Shown here: in pieces, positions 22,702 to 34,544 of the stretch
Numbering within the stretch: the first letter of the stretch is position 1
Layout: each line of letters begins with the position of its first letter
Source of the DNA: Dipteris shenzhenensis
Lineage: Eukaryota > Polypodiophyta > Polypodiopsida > Gleicheniales
Length of the DNA: 64,000 nucleotides
Reading direction: 5' to 3' (one strand)
Assembly: GCA_047967505.1 (NCBI GenBank)
Contig: CM106540.1
The notes under the pieces: model-generated
What the model was told of the DNA's origin: nothing
The model's database searches: none
What the model saw: the letters and a program-made list of their open reading frames with translations, nothing else
Translations under genes and position numbers: made by a program

Positions 22702-25700
22702 TTATGCGCGTGGTTGTGTTGTCGGCTGTGAGAACTCTTGTGGAATTGGTCTAAATATGTCTGGATGTGGGCAATGTAGTATGCGCAGCCTCGTTCTCTC
22801 AGTCACTCTGGACAACATCACGTATGCCAGGCCAGGGGCAAACACTCCTCGGAATATGAGCAGCGCTTTGTTGGATATAGTTGCGCCTTGGGATTTGTGT
22901 CCCGTGATAGCGTATGCTAGGGTCAGTGGAAATGTGGACTTGTGGAACCATTTTCCATTTATTGCCTTTCGCTGATGCTTCGAGCGTCGTAATGTGAGCA
23001 CGGCCGCTGTTGTGTCCACAACGACAGTGATACCGTTGATTTCCCCCCTGCTAGTTGCATTGATGCTCTTGATTTTGCACATTGCTCCATTTGCGGCACC
23101 TATTGCGAGGTCGATGTTTTCCGTTATCATTGCCTTCGCCCCCACGCAAATTTTTCCTATCTCGTTGAAGCTTTTGTCCTCCAACCATTCTTTGAGAGCT
23201 GGTTCGCTCGCGGCATTACTGTGTATTTGAACATGCACAATCGTCTCGGGAGTGTTGAATTTCTCCACAAGCTCATCGTTGAAGATAGCGACATCGACTC
23301 TGTGTGTGCAAATGATGGTTGTTTCGGCATCGATGAAGTGGCATGCACCTTCCTTGTCGACAATGCACTACCCCAAACAGTCGGAAATCTCGTCAGTTGT
23401 GGGCGTCCTGAGTCTTATGGTATGCAAGAATGCGAGGAACGGCATGTCTCGTGCATGTCGCACCGAGAATTGCATGTGGTACATTTTCGCTGCAGGCCAG
23501 TGCGCGGAGGATGTGATGTGGCACGGCTCGCAGAGATCCTCGCGGTGTTTGCAGACTGGCGGTAATTGCACCAGGTCTCCAAAAATTATCAGCATTTTGT
23601 GTCTGAATGGCTCATGCAATGTGCCATTCGTGACATTGACGATTTGTCTTACCACGAGATCGAAAGTCATCCTTGTTAGCATGGACATCTCGTCAATGAT
23701 GATCGCGTTGGCTTCCTTGATTGCGAGGTGTCGCTCATCCGTCTCATGGATGTTCAGTGGGTATTGACTGCTGCGCACAGGGATCTTGAATTGGTAGTGT
23801 ACAGTGGTTGCAATCCCGCTCAGCCGCGTCGCAGCCGCCCCTGTTGATGCACAGAGTATTGCCGTTTTGTTTTGCGCTACCAGATGCGAAACATAGTATC
23901 GTATCAAGAAGCTTTTGCCGCTACCTGGTGTTCCACAGACAACGTGTAGCCCCGAGCTTGTTGAAGCCAGGCTTTCGAAGACTCTTTGTTGTTCTACTGT
24001 CAATGCGGCATTGGCAACGGTGCAAAACTCGGCCATTTTTTGCAACATCCTCGCGCGTGTTGGCCCTTCGACGGTTTGCTGGTCGATGTTAGGCGCTTCC
24101 ATCGGGCAGTCTCGGATGATCGCAACCTTTTGCAATATCATATTGATCAACTGGTCCGTGTGGTCAGTCGCTAGCAAGTTCCTTTGCGTGTATTCGGTCA
24201 CATACATCTCGAGGTCCTCGTTGCTCAATATGAGGCCGTGCATTTGGCATTCGACAAAGTAGGATCCAGCTGTGTTGGCAGGTGATATGAGCTCCGTTTC
24301 ATTCCTGAAGCTGAGTTTTCGCAAGAGCACGTTGTAGAAGTACCCCTCTGGTTGATGTCCAGGGTGGTAGTCAGTGAATCTGACTACTCGCTCACATTTT
24401 GCGATCCTGTTGCCGAAGAGGTCAAGACCGACCGTTCCACGTTGCGTTTCCTTGGGCTTTCGTATCACATATTGCCTATGGTAATCGTAGAACGTGCTCT
24501 CCTCGATGATGCTCGGTCTCCCGCAGTATATGTCGACCGGGTGCAGGGTGACGTTGTTTCGCGAGACGATGCGTTGTCTTAGAGATGGTGGCGAGGAGTC
24601 GACATAGTGAACGGTCTCGCTCCTTGTGATTATTGGTATCTGCATGCAGTTTAGCGCGGCCTCTGTTGGAGAGGTTGGTTTTGATAGAAGGCTCGCGGCG
24701 ATGAGTTTCAGCTTTACCTCGTCGAGATGTTGCAACCCCAAACGTGAGGCGTCTTCTGAACGGATGTTCAGTTTGCCCATTGGTTCAGATTTCATCGCGT
24801 ACTTGAGGAGGTAGTGAGAGATTGAAGAGTTTGTCACCTGCTGTATGTTCATGTGCGCACCCCACAACAGTAACACGGAAGGGTGGTAGGGGACGACGTT
24901 TCGGTGCTCATGTCCCGGCCGGTAATACAACCAACGTTGCGTCAGAGGGTCGAGGATGGGTTCATATTCTGGCTGTGTTGCGAAAGGGAAGCCGTGCTTG
25001 CAACTGTGGTGTGACGGTCCGACGTAGCACGCTTTCCTGCATACGTGCGATTGCTTCCTGAGAACTAGTTCTCGCAGCCTTGTGTTTCGACGATCCAGGG
25101 CCTCGTCCCTGGGGACGTAAGCTGCAATCTCATTTGCAATTCGCCGACGGTCATCATGGTGGACCCACAATATGACATGGGCGTGTAGGGAGCCCCTGTT
25201 TTGTATCTCATAACGAACGACATGGTGTTGTATTCGGCCAAGAAGACCGTCGGATGAAAGCAAATGCTTGCGCACGAACATGTGGAAGCGTGCGTGGAAA
25301 AGTGCCACGCATTCAACAGGACAGTCCTTCCAAGTGAATTGCGCATTATAATGCGTTGCGATGCTCTCGATCACATTAATTTCTTGCCACCGTGTATCGG
25401 TGACCTCGTCTGCAGTGAATGTCAGAAAGAAATCTGGGAGGCCCCAAGCATCGACCATCGTTATGAGGTCCTTCAGTTGCCGTCGATGCCACGATGGGGA
25501 CCCCGGCATTGTTGATGGCATGCTGTAGCGAAGCACGTGTCTCATTGCGTCTTCATCGGTCGTGGCAGGGTTGGCTTTCCTATATTGGTCGATGTCTCAT
25601 TGCAAGCATGTAGAGTTGCTTGAATTGGCAATCATCACTGCCTGTTTTAACTAGAACATGATCAACAGGTACGGCTTGTAGAGCGTGTAGATAGAGAATA

Positions 25701-26763
25701 AGGTGCATATTCTCATTTTCACATAGTTGCTGAACTGTATGCAGCCATCATAGTAGCCTCGTCCGAAAGGGAACAGGAATGGGAACACTGCTGACTCCAT
25801 GGTTATGTCAACGCACGCACTGCCAGCTGCTGCTACTCCATCAACGTGGAATGAAGCGACCCTCTCTGAAAGCATTTCTGTACCCCGTAGCTGTATGGAG
25901 GCAAACTCATGCTTGTCCCTTGCATCAAAGGCGCGACGGTTCGCGGGGTCCACCATGTTTTGCAAAAGCAGGAGCTCAGGCTGAGATTCCGCTATTGACA
26001 TTAACTCGAAGGGAGCTGTCTCATCGTGTAGTTCCAAGATACCTACAATGGTTTGAGGACTCAAGATGCACATACCCATCTTGATGTCCGCACGCTCTGC
26101 TAAAGAATTGTACTTGCGCAATATTGGATTGTTCTCGATGTTGTATGCGAGCACACCTGACAGCTCGTTCGTCACGATTTCTTGAGCCGAGCTTAGTGGG
26201 ACGTTTCGCCAAGATATCAGAGGATTGTCTAGAAGTGACCTTCGATCGAGTGTGCCACGAGCAATCGCATTTGCAGTCGTGGTAACTGAAATGGATACAT
26301 CTATGATGCTTAGCAGTTGCGTGTGGAGGTGGTTTGTTTTAAGCAACTGCCGAGAGTACTGTGGCATCAACCGCACAATGTATCTGCTCCGCTGGGCATC
26401 TCGTGTGCAGCTTTGGCATTTCCAGTAAGTCACTTGCATGCCCATATTCTCGCAGGCATCCAAAAGTATCATGTTTTCGAGTGCGGCGCTGTGGCTTGAG
26501 ATCCCTATGCCTTGCGAAGAAATGATCCTTTGGTTTGCAGACAGTAGCGTGGTTATGCCACAGACACCGCAGATTTGAAGGCTAGAGAAAATAGCCACGC
26601 AATTACTAACCCATTGCTTGTATCTATCTGCGATGGTCAACCACGATGACGTAGCTGGCCTCAAGGACATCTTTCTTGATGTTATATCAAGTTGAATAGC
26701 TCGATCTCTGGCTGCTCTGAGCGTTGACGAATGGTCACGTTCGAAGGAGTTTCCGGTGGTCAT
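22702..26763 (-). pseudogene. Helitron RepHel (Rep HUH nuclease plus Pif1-like helicase), nearly intact
   Basis: A single reading frame of about 1354 codons, interrupted only by TAG 25651-25653, TGA 25597-25599 and TAG 23368-23370, with no frameshift. N-terminal part: paired cysteines and VFPFLFPFGRGYYDG. Rep part: WGLPDFFLTFTADE, then the HUH motif SLHAHVILW (His codons 25185-25177) and the two-tyrosine motif HYLLKYAMK (Tyr codons near 24813 and 24801). Helicase: Walker A GTPGSGKS (about 23934-23911), Walker B AIIIDEM, then GHKSQGATI and GLAYVMLSRV at the C-terminus. This is the protein of rolling-circle Helitron transposons, which nicks and unwinds DNA. A short upstream exon (27040-26978, donor GTACGC; acceptor GATGTAG before 26764) is possible. 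All three stops fit C-to-T changes (CAG, CGA, CAG or TGG). Inactive as read. Confidence 0.93.
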
Positions 26764-27844
26764 TTCTACATCGTGACATGAATCGATGTCTTATGTTCGG
26801 GTTTAAAAACCTACATGGATTAATAATAAAAACCATCCGAAACTTTGCTACAATTTCACTCACGTGGTTTTGTCTAAACGCAACAGGAAAAACAAAATGG
26901 ACTGAACCTCTATCTTTAGAAGGTGAAAGAATTGATAAAATAACTTGAATCAAGCAAATACATTTTGTTGTGCGTACCTTTAGGAGAAGACACTCGTTTG
27001 GAGGCTGCAAACATCTCGAAAACAGAAGTGTTGCAGACATGATTAGTATGTTGGTCGAACCAAGCAAATGTAATGTTCCCTTGCGGAAACAGAATGTGCG
27101 AAGAAGTGTGCGTGCTCAAGATGAGGAGTTTTAAAAAAAAAAACCATACGTAATGTATGGTGGAGAGCCGGCACATGTCTCTCCAAAAATTATATATCAT
27201 AGGGGAACGTGCCATCCCCCCATTTCGAATAGTCACGTCCAGTGTTGGAGGTGTAGCGCATTAATGCGGACCAGAGCAACAGACGGTGCAGAAACATTTC
27301 AGAATTGAAATGACCGTACATTGTACTTACATGGAGTATCCTTTCTGATGTCCACAGCTCGACGACAAGTGGCCTATTTCTTTGCTGGAGTGTTGGAATC
27401 TGAAAAACAATCATGATTAGTCAATATGCATTCCTCGTGTTCAACATGTTTGGATATGTTTGTTAGCATATGTGCAATTTCCTAAAGATGATAAATTCAA
27501 GTAGAAAAGCTATACACAATCCAACGTTAGACATCGTCCGTGTGCTGATATCTATCTCTTGGAGGCTTAGTTCCTTTAGTAATTATTTGTCAATGCTGCG
27601 AGCTTGTAGCGACCTAGAGAATGTCAAAATTTCTCATCAGCGTTTTGGTACTTTTGTCTATCGACCTATATGCACTATTGATTGGAAATTGTGAGTTCAA
27701 TTTCCACTAACCTCCGCGGGTGCTCACGAAGAAGGGCTTAGGGTATCTACATGCTGTTGAGCCAACCCGTTGCTTGGGCGCACACCCTCTTTTGTGACCT
27801 CGGTGATCCGACAAGTAGCCATCTCCTCGCCTTGGTTGAGGAGA
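26764..27844. other. Helitron upstream region; no separate gene
   Basis: On the minus strand this is the leader of RepHel, with a possible 21-codon first exon at 27040-26978. The Helitron 5' terminus (TC) was not located. Other ORFs are short and motif-free. Confidence 0.35.
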
Positions 27845-28235
27845 GGTTGAAGGGCTCTCGCTAAAGTCCCATGGCTTCAAAGATCTGACAATAGAGTCGA
27901 AGAAAGAGATGGAGACCAAAGCAATTAAGGCTGAAGAGTCACCGAAGATTCTGTCACTACTCAAGAAGCACAACAGAGTGTATGAATCAGGGAATGAGCA
28001 CAACAGAGGAGGTGAAGGTGGATGAATCAGGGAATGAGCACAACAGAGGAGGTTGAAGGGCTCTCGCTAAAGTCCGTGCCTTCAAAGATCTGACGATAGA
28101 GTTGAAGAAAGAGATGGAGACCAAAGCAATTAAGGCTGAAGAGGTCACCAAAGATTCTGTCACTACTCAAGAAGCACAACAGAGTGGATGAATCAGGGAA
28201 TGAGCACAACAGAGGAGGTGAACGTGGATGAATCA
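27845..28235. repeat. Tandem duplication, period about 206 bp, with coding-like composition
   Basis: GGTTGAAGGGCTCTCGCTAAA occurs at 27845 and 28051, and GATGAATCAGGGAATGAGC occurs at about 27983, 28021 and 28187. The + strand of unit 2 reads FKDLTIELKKEMETKAIKAE, then EVTKDSVTTQEAQQS, a charged helix-like stretch. I do not recognise the source gene. Confidence 0.7.
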
Positions 28236-30390
28236 GTGAAGAATCTACTGGTTGGGAAGGCTCCTGAAAAAGCTATGGGCGCTATGGAGATAACAAAGAA
28301 AGGAGTTAGGTCTGCAGAATACATGTGGGATATTTCAAGCAGACGGACGTAGAAATACTGTGAACGATGCATGAGAGATTGCGACAGAGAGTCAAAGATA
28401 CCCGTCAAACATGTCGCTTACACAAAATCAATGCAAACAAGCAGCAGCTTGTTTTGAGAGTCTCAGATTACACAAGGTTGGGACAATCCCGTGCCCAAAT
28501 AATCAACTAGGAGTGGCACGAACACCGCTCAGCAGAGGCAAGAGGAAGGCCTCAAACACAGGTGCCAAAGCTCAGGGTGCTGAATTTTGGATACCGCACA
28601 GACAATGGGGTGTCATATCTATGGGTGGAGGCAGTTCCAAGGCGTGGATCGAGGCAGGTCGACCCAGATGAGGGGATTTTGAGAGCTATCACGGTGGAAC
28701 GCAGCTATCCATATAATGTCTCCAAGAGGTTCGAATGCATACGTTGCACCAATGCACTCCTGCCGCACTTCAAATTGCATTGTGCAAAGTTAAACAAGGT
28801 GCTTGAAACGGTTGCACTCAGATTATATTTTACCAACTCAACGTCATTTTAAGTCGCACCATTGCCCCTCAACTGTCTCTCCTCCGACGTTTACACTTTG
28901 GCAGCGGCAAGTGACAGCCAAAGCATTATTGAAACTTTCTTGAACACTGGGTATGGAAGCTTGTTGGGACAGGGTTCTCATTGTCGTGTCATTAGTGCAA
29001 TCCTTGTGTGATGGGTCGCTTCTGTGAATTAGACGCAGACTCACCACTCATCAGATTCATGCTGTGCTGAGGTACGAGAGATCTGAGAACTCATTTTAGA
29101 AGAACAGGAAATACACACATCAACACCCCCTCTGGGAACAAAAAGAAGCAACAACGGCTCAGAACAATGACTCCACCTTTGCATAGACGAAGCGCATCTT
29201 GCCAGTCACCTTTACCGAAATGACACGCTAAAATTAGAAGCGCAAGGTGCAAAGGAATGAACGGATACAAACTGGCGTGACGAGGGTGAACTTCTTGAAG
29301 AAGCAACACCCCCCCTCGCAGAAGAAGAAGTCGTTCTCTAACTAGCTGCAGGAAGACTGGCCTGACTCCGTTATTGTACAGACCAGCCTTTTGTTGTCCG
29401 TCCTGCTCCACCAAACAACAGAAAATTCACCGTTGTGGTTTCCAGACGGTGGTGCGCGAACCTTTTGCCCTCGAGGAGTAGTGCAAAAACGAGTTACAAC
29501 GCCACCATTTTTCTTTACGTCAAATCGTGTCAAGTCTGGATTGTAGTAAAGCGATGCCTTCATGATTCACGATACAGACAGTCGAAGGGTTACAGACAGT
29601 CGAAGGGTCGCTCCTCCGTCCTGGTTTCTGGTCGCGTTTTAAAATCCAACAACGAATTCTGGACATGAAACCCAGAAAACAAGTGGATTCGCATTGAAGC
29701 TTGGTTGTGCACTCAGAGAAGAATCGTTCACAGAGAGTTAAAGAAATAGTGGGAGATCAGGGAAGTTGCAACAGTGAAGCACTAAAAATCTGTTTATGAT
29801 TGGCTACTTTGAATCCAAGCACAAACAACGATTGATGATCTAATAAATGAGTTGAAGGCAAGTAAGGAAGTAGAAGCAAACCTGATGGTGATGATGAACA
29901 AACAGCAACACACTTGAAATTACAATGTTTTTTTATGTTTCGCCTATATTTAAAGGTTTTGCCTTGGCTTTTTACGCAGCTTTTCAAAAGCTTTCAAAGC
30001 TTTTGGGCTTTCAGAATTAAAAAAAAATGCTTTTGGGCTTTCAGAATTTAAAAAATCTAAGGGTGTATATTGTGCCATGTGGAAGCACAGGATTTCAGAA
30101 TTTGAAAAAACGTCCTAGTGCTGGCCAAGTAAACACGAGCTGCTTAGCTAAGTTGGGTGAACACCCAGACGGCCTGAGCTGCTGTTCCTCCGCTCAAAAC
30201 CATCCTCCAAAACTGTAAGGTGAAGAATAGAAATGTTCGCCAGGTGAAGTCCTGTGAACCCCACACCTTGCGGCCATCCGCCTTCTTTCTCCACGTGTCC
30301 AAACCTGCCCTTAGCACTTGGGACGTATTCGTTCATCTTGGCGTGAAAAGGGCTTGTCATTTCCTTACGTGTCTGAGGAACTCACAGCTT
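28236..30390. other. No gene recognised
   Basis: Several ORFs of 60-107 codons on both strands without family motifs. 29571-29606 holds two copies of TACAGACAGTCGAAGGG, and TTTTGGGCTTTCAGAATT recurs near 30000-30050. Some of it could be diverged host gene exons belonging to the + strand pair at 30391-30717. Confidence 0.3.
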
Positions 30391-30717
30391 CATCAGGCAA
30401 CTGGCTCAGGGGGAATGATGACGAACTTAATTTCCATGAAAGGCTTACTGCTCTTTGCTTCAGGGTAATGTCCATTTTCAAGAGAGTCCATGATGACGAT
30501 CCTGGCAGCAGATTAGTCATTCACCTTGTGCTTTCTGGTTGTGCTTGGCAGGGCTTTGGTTTTGAGTGCTACTTTTTACGACATACATCGGTCTATTCAG
30601 TACAATGAAAAGCCTCCCTCCGCGGAGGATGTCGCAGCTTTAAGAGCTCGTATCGAGGAAGCCAAACGTTCGTCTGTCAGAACAGCCTTTGATACGTTGG
30701 ACAAAAGCAAGTAATCT
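30391..30717 (+). CDS. Possible last two exons of an unidentified spliced gene
   Basis: A + strand frame containing DDELNFHERLTALCFR ends at donor AGG|GTAATG (about 30467). After a 130-bp AT/GT-rich segment, acceptor TCTATTCAG (about 30600) opens YNEKPPSAEDVAALRARIEE, then SVRTAFDTLDKSK and TAA. The join is in frame. Charged, helix-like C-terminus. I do not recognise the family and see no clear upstream exons, so this is a weak call. Confidence 0.3.
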
Positions 30718-32719
30718 TACACGTGCGGATGTTAAAGAACGACATGGGATTCTCTGCACGTTTTGCAGAAACTCATGTCATTGATATACATGTACATCCT
30801 CTCTGTAAAACACCAGAGAGTTACGGAATTTCTCCACAGGGGCCCCATCCCGAGATCTAGATGAATTGCTCAGTATTGGGTCCTGCTTCATGTACAACAA
30901 AAGGTTTCTGCTACTGCTTCATGTACAACATGAAGTTTCTGCTACATGTTATGTATACATCTAAATACAAATTGCATTGCCTTGCCTTCTATGACATGCT
31001 ACGATTCAGGCATTAGGTTTACTAGCGCTCACAAGTCTATTAGAAAACTGAAATCTGTCCGTGTCCTTGGAGGTCACAGAAGAACTCTCCAAATTGCTAT
31101 TAAGTTGTTCATTTAAGCAGGTCACCAACGTTTTTGGTGGAAGCCTGGTGTTCTTTTATCTTGTCAGGAAATCGAGTGTTAATTGCGTGTGAACATGTAA
31201 ACAATGTTCTTATTTTTCCTTGACTGATAAATAAAATATTGTTAGAAAGATGTAGGTCGCTCACCTGTTCTGGGAAGAAATGGAGTGCCATCTTCACAGA
31301 TTGTAGAAATAATGTCTTAATAGTTGCTGGACTTAAACTGTGAGATTTTGTATAGCGGGTCAATAACCTGTTTTGAAGACAGGTGGGCTATATCATTCAA
31401 GGCTAAACTAAGGTTTTCAAAAAATGCTTTGAGACAGAATTGTGCCATTGGGCTACCTTGAACGCAGCAAGCAAGGTTGGCAAAAGGATTGATTTTATGA
31501 GGGCCAAAACCAAAAAGCTAAGCCAGCTGAGCTTTTTCAAGGTCACACACTCAGGCCGAGTCAGCTGATTGGCAGGTGGTGGCAACCACGACTCTCTGCA
31601 AGGATCGCACTTGGCAACCCATCAAGCATTCGAGTCCTGCTACAGAACTCGGAGCAAGTTTTTGTTAGCTGTGAGGTTCTGGAAAAAGGAGGTACAGGGT
31701 CTGCAGTGCTTCATTAAGTTCTTGCAGCTACACATATAAAGTTCTATGCACAAACATGCTCGTTGGATACCTCTCATTTTGTGGTCTGCAAAATCCTTTG
31801 AGTGTGGTGTGTCCCTGAGACAATAAACATTGCATCTTATTAATTGATATAGTTATAGCAGTTGTTGAGGGCTAGGTTAACTTGTTTAGTGGAATAATGA
31901 GGGAGACTTCACGTCTTACGTTTTGTATAAACAAGGGTGCAATGGAATGGCAAGCTTATATTCTACGCTTTACATATTAACCTTTATGGTGTAAAGCTTT
32001 AAATTCCCATGAAATCAAAGCTGCACTTTTTGTAGGAGATCTTGGAAACTCAACGTCTTGCAGAAAGTTAAACGAAGGACTTGCTATACTGTGCTATAAC
32101 AGGCTTGCCGGATGCTGTTGAGGGCATCGCAGGGGACTGATGCCCTTATAAGGCAGGTTTGAGTACGATTCAAGCTGTGTCAGAGGAACCATTTTCTATT
32201 GCTGCCAATCTGCAGCAGTCAAAGTGTACATCGTCGGTGCAAGCTGGCCAACCAAGAGTGGGGAGCGGTTTCGCAAGAGCTCGGAGGAACCCGACTTTTG
32301 TTTATCTGCACATTTAGGAAGATCCTAGAGCATTCACCTCAAACCCCCATCCTAATGGGCTCTTCACACCAACCTACTTGTACCCATAGGTCTAGCTCAT
32401 TATCCATTGCTCCTAGGCTGCGTACCTAGGGTGTGACACTCCCTTCCTAAGAGGATATCATTACCCTTAATATAGTATAGGTGATATAAGGCTCCTTTCC
32501 GCTCACAGTTGATTTTTTCCTTGAAACCCTGGTATTGAGTTTACTTAACACATTCTGAAGTTCTATGTTCCTAGATGTACTGTGCATCCTTCTGGTAATG
32601 CTAGCTCTCCAATTTTCTTGAGTATTGTGAAGGGTGCACAATATCTAGGAGACAAGTGAGAAGACTCACTGATCTTCAGGGTTTTAGGGGGCTTGGAATT
32701 GTCAAATTGGCGGTGGCTT

Positions 32720-32720
<1 letters not shown>
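30718..32720. other. No gene recognised
   Basis: 30868-30945 contains a small duplication, CTGCTTCATGTACAACA, twice. No motif-bearing ORF is seen. Confidence 0.35.

Positions 32721-32723
<3 letters not shown>

Positions 32724-32766
<43 letters not shown>
32724..32766. repeat. (CT)n microsatellite in the leader of the LINE-like element
   Basis: About 21 CT units, some 320 bp upstream of the ORF1 start. Similar CT runs precede the second copy. Confidence 0.95.
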
Positions 32767-32773
<7 letters not shown>

Positions 32774-33084
32774 ATCCCGTCGCTGATCCTGTCACTGATC
32801 CCCCCGTCGCTGATCCGTCTCTCTCCCGTAGCTTTCCCGTTTGTTCCTCCCGTACCTTCCGTCTGCTCCTCCCGTAGCCCCTTTGGGAGCCCATCTGTCA
32901 CACCACCGCTAGCAGCAGCAGTAGCACTGCCGGTAGCGCCAGCAGCAGTGGAGCCACCAGCAATCTACCTATGGTAGCAGCACCATCAGCAGGGTTGTAG
33001 GCAGGCTCTTGCTTAGGAACCCCTAGCTGGGCTGAACCTCCAGCTCAACTAGGGTGTTAGCTCAGCCAGGGGGTAACAGGAGAT

Positions 33085-33974
33085 ATGGCCAGCAAAGAAT
33101 AGCCCAGCCTACCCTCCTCTTCAAAATCCCCCTCTACTCCAGCAGCCTCCAATAGCAAAGCCCGATACGCCACAGTTGCAGCCAGGATACCTTCCCCGTA
33201 TGCACATATCTATGAACGAGGTGGTCTTTTTGACCGACCCATTATTGGTTATCATGAACAGATTTGCTTCCTACAGGATCAAGGGAGAGAGCTGAGGATG
33301 CAGCTGGCGGATGCCATAACTAGAATTCAGGTTTTGGAAGGACCTGGTAAGAAGGAAGTGATTGACGAGGTGGTGAAGTCATGCAATGCTTTCCCCCCTA
33401 CGCCCAACTAGTCTCTGCAGTCAAGAATCTAGTTGAACCTGAAGTGCAGACAGCCAAGCAACAAGTGATTGTGGAGTTCAATGCAAAGGCCAACAAAGCT
33501 GATATTCAGGGAGAGATTAAAGAACATGCAGCGAGAAAGGATAATGCTCTGAAAATCAGAATTGAGGGGCTTCCAGATGGATGGTATAAAGAAGAGGAAT
33601 CATGTCGTGATACCTTTGCACATGTCAAAGCAGCTATGCCTACTATTGATTGGACAGTTGCCTTGGACGACAATCCTGACAATCCTGATGATGATGGTGA
33701 AGCTGGAGCAGTCCAGTTTGGTCGGCATCATGGTCATGCTATTGTTACATTCAACTCACGAGACCTATGTATAAAAGTGCTACGACAATCTCACAAGCTG
33801 AAAGGGATTAAGATATGGATAGCCAAAGAACTCACAAGAGATCAACTGAAGGATAAGGCAAAGGAATTAGCAAAGGTTCGGGCTGCCAGGAAGGATGGTA
33901 AATGGGAAGTCTATTGTGAAGGAGTAGCGCTTATTAAAGAGGCTAATAAAAAACCAAAAGACTCTCAGTCTTAA
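33085..33974 (+). pseudogene. LINE-like ORF1 (coiled coil, RRM-like, C-terminal domain), no ORF2
   Basis: ATG at 33085; a Ser/Pro-rich start interrupted by TAG at 33100-33102 (KE-stop-PSL, CAG likely); a heptad-like helix FLQDQGRELRMQLADAITRI; then a one-base frameshift in the C6 run at about 33393-33398. The rest is open: VQTAKQQVIVEFNAKANKAD (coiled coil), ALKIRIEGLPDG and GHAIVTFNSRDLCIKVL (RNP2- and RNP1-like strands), then IKIWIAKELTRDQLKDKA and GKWEVYCEGVALIKE, like the C-terminal domain of L1 ORF1 proteins. About 296 codons. Downstream is only non-coding sequence ending near AATAAAATGG: no endonuclease or RT. Its role would be RNA binding and chaperone activity. It could also be a domesticated or other RRM protein, but repeats at 17.05 and 34.9 kb favour an element. 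Confidence 0.65.
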
Positions 33975-34139
33975 ATTGATGTATGGCCAGCTATATATAT
34001 GTATGTTTTGTCTAGCTTTAAATAAAATGGAGCTGCCTTTGCACTCCTTGGGAGCTGCCCTGTGCCCTTCCTAAGCTGATGTACTAGTTGGCTTCCATGT
34101 TGTCCCATAGACCTCTTGGTCTCCCGTGGAGATTAATAG

Positions 34140-34226
34140 ACTTTCTTTCTCTCTCTCTCTCCCCCTCCCTCCTAGCTCCCCCTGCCTAGCCTCGCCTAGC
34201 TCCCCTGCCTCCTGCCTTCAACCAGC

Positions 34227-34269
<43 letters not shown>

Positions 34270-34360
34270 CTGTGGCTCCCCTCTCCCTCTCTCCCCTAGC
34301 TCCCCCCGCCTAGCCTCGCCTAGCTCCCCTGCCTCCTGCCTTCAGCCAGCAGGCAGCCCC
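34140..34360. repeat. CT-rich tandem duplication, period about 126 bp
   Basis: CTAGCTCCCC(C)TGCCTAGCC and the following CTCGCCTAGCTCCCCTGCC occur at about 34172 and again at about 34298, separated by (CT)n. This is the leader of the second LINE-like copy. Confidence 0.8.
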
Positions 34361-34544
34361 AACAGCTGTGAGACTACCAGCAGGCAGCACTGCCTTCAGC
34401 GACACCACGAGCAGGGCAACGCCGACCAGGTCGCCCAGGAGCAGGAGCAGTCTGCCGACCAGGCCGTCCAGGAGGAGGAGCAGTCCATAGTAGTCATTCC
34501 TAGGGGGTCACCACCAGCAGCAGCTCCAAGTTCACAGCAGCAGA

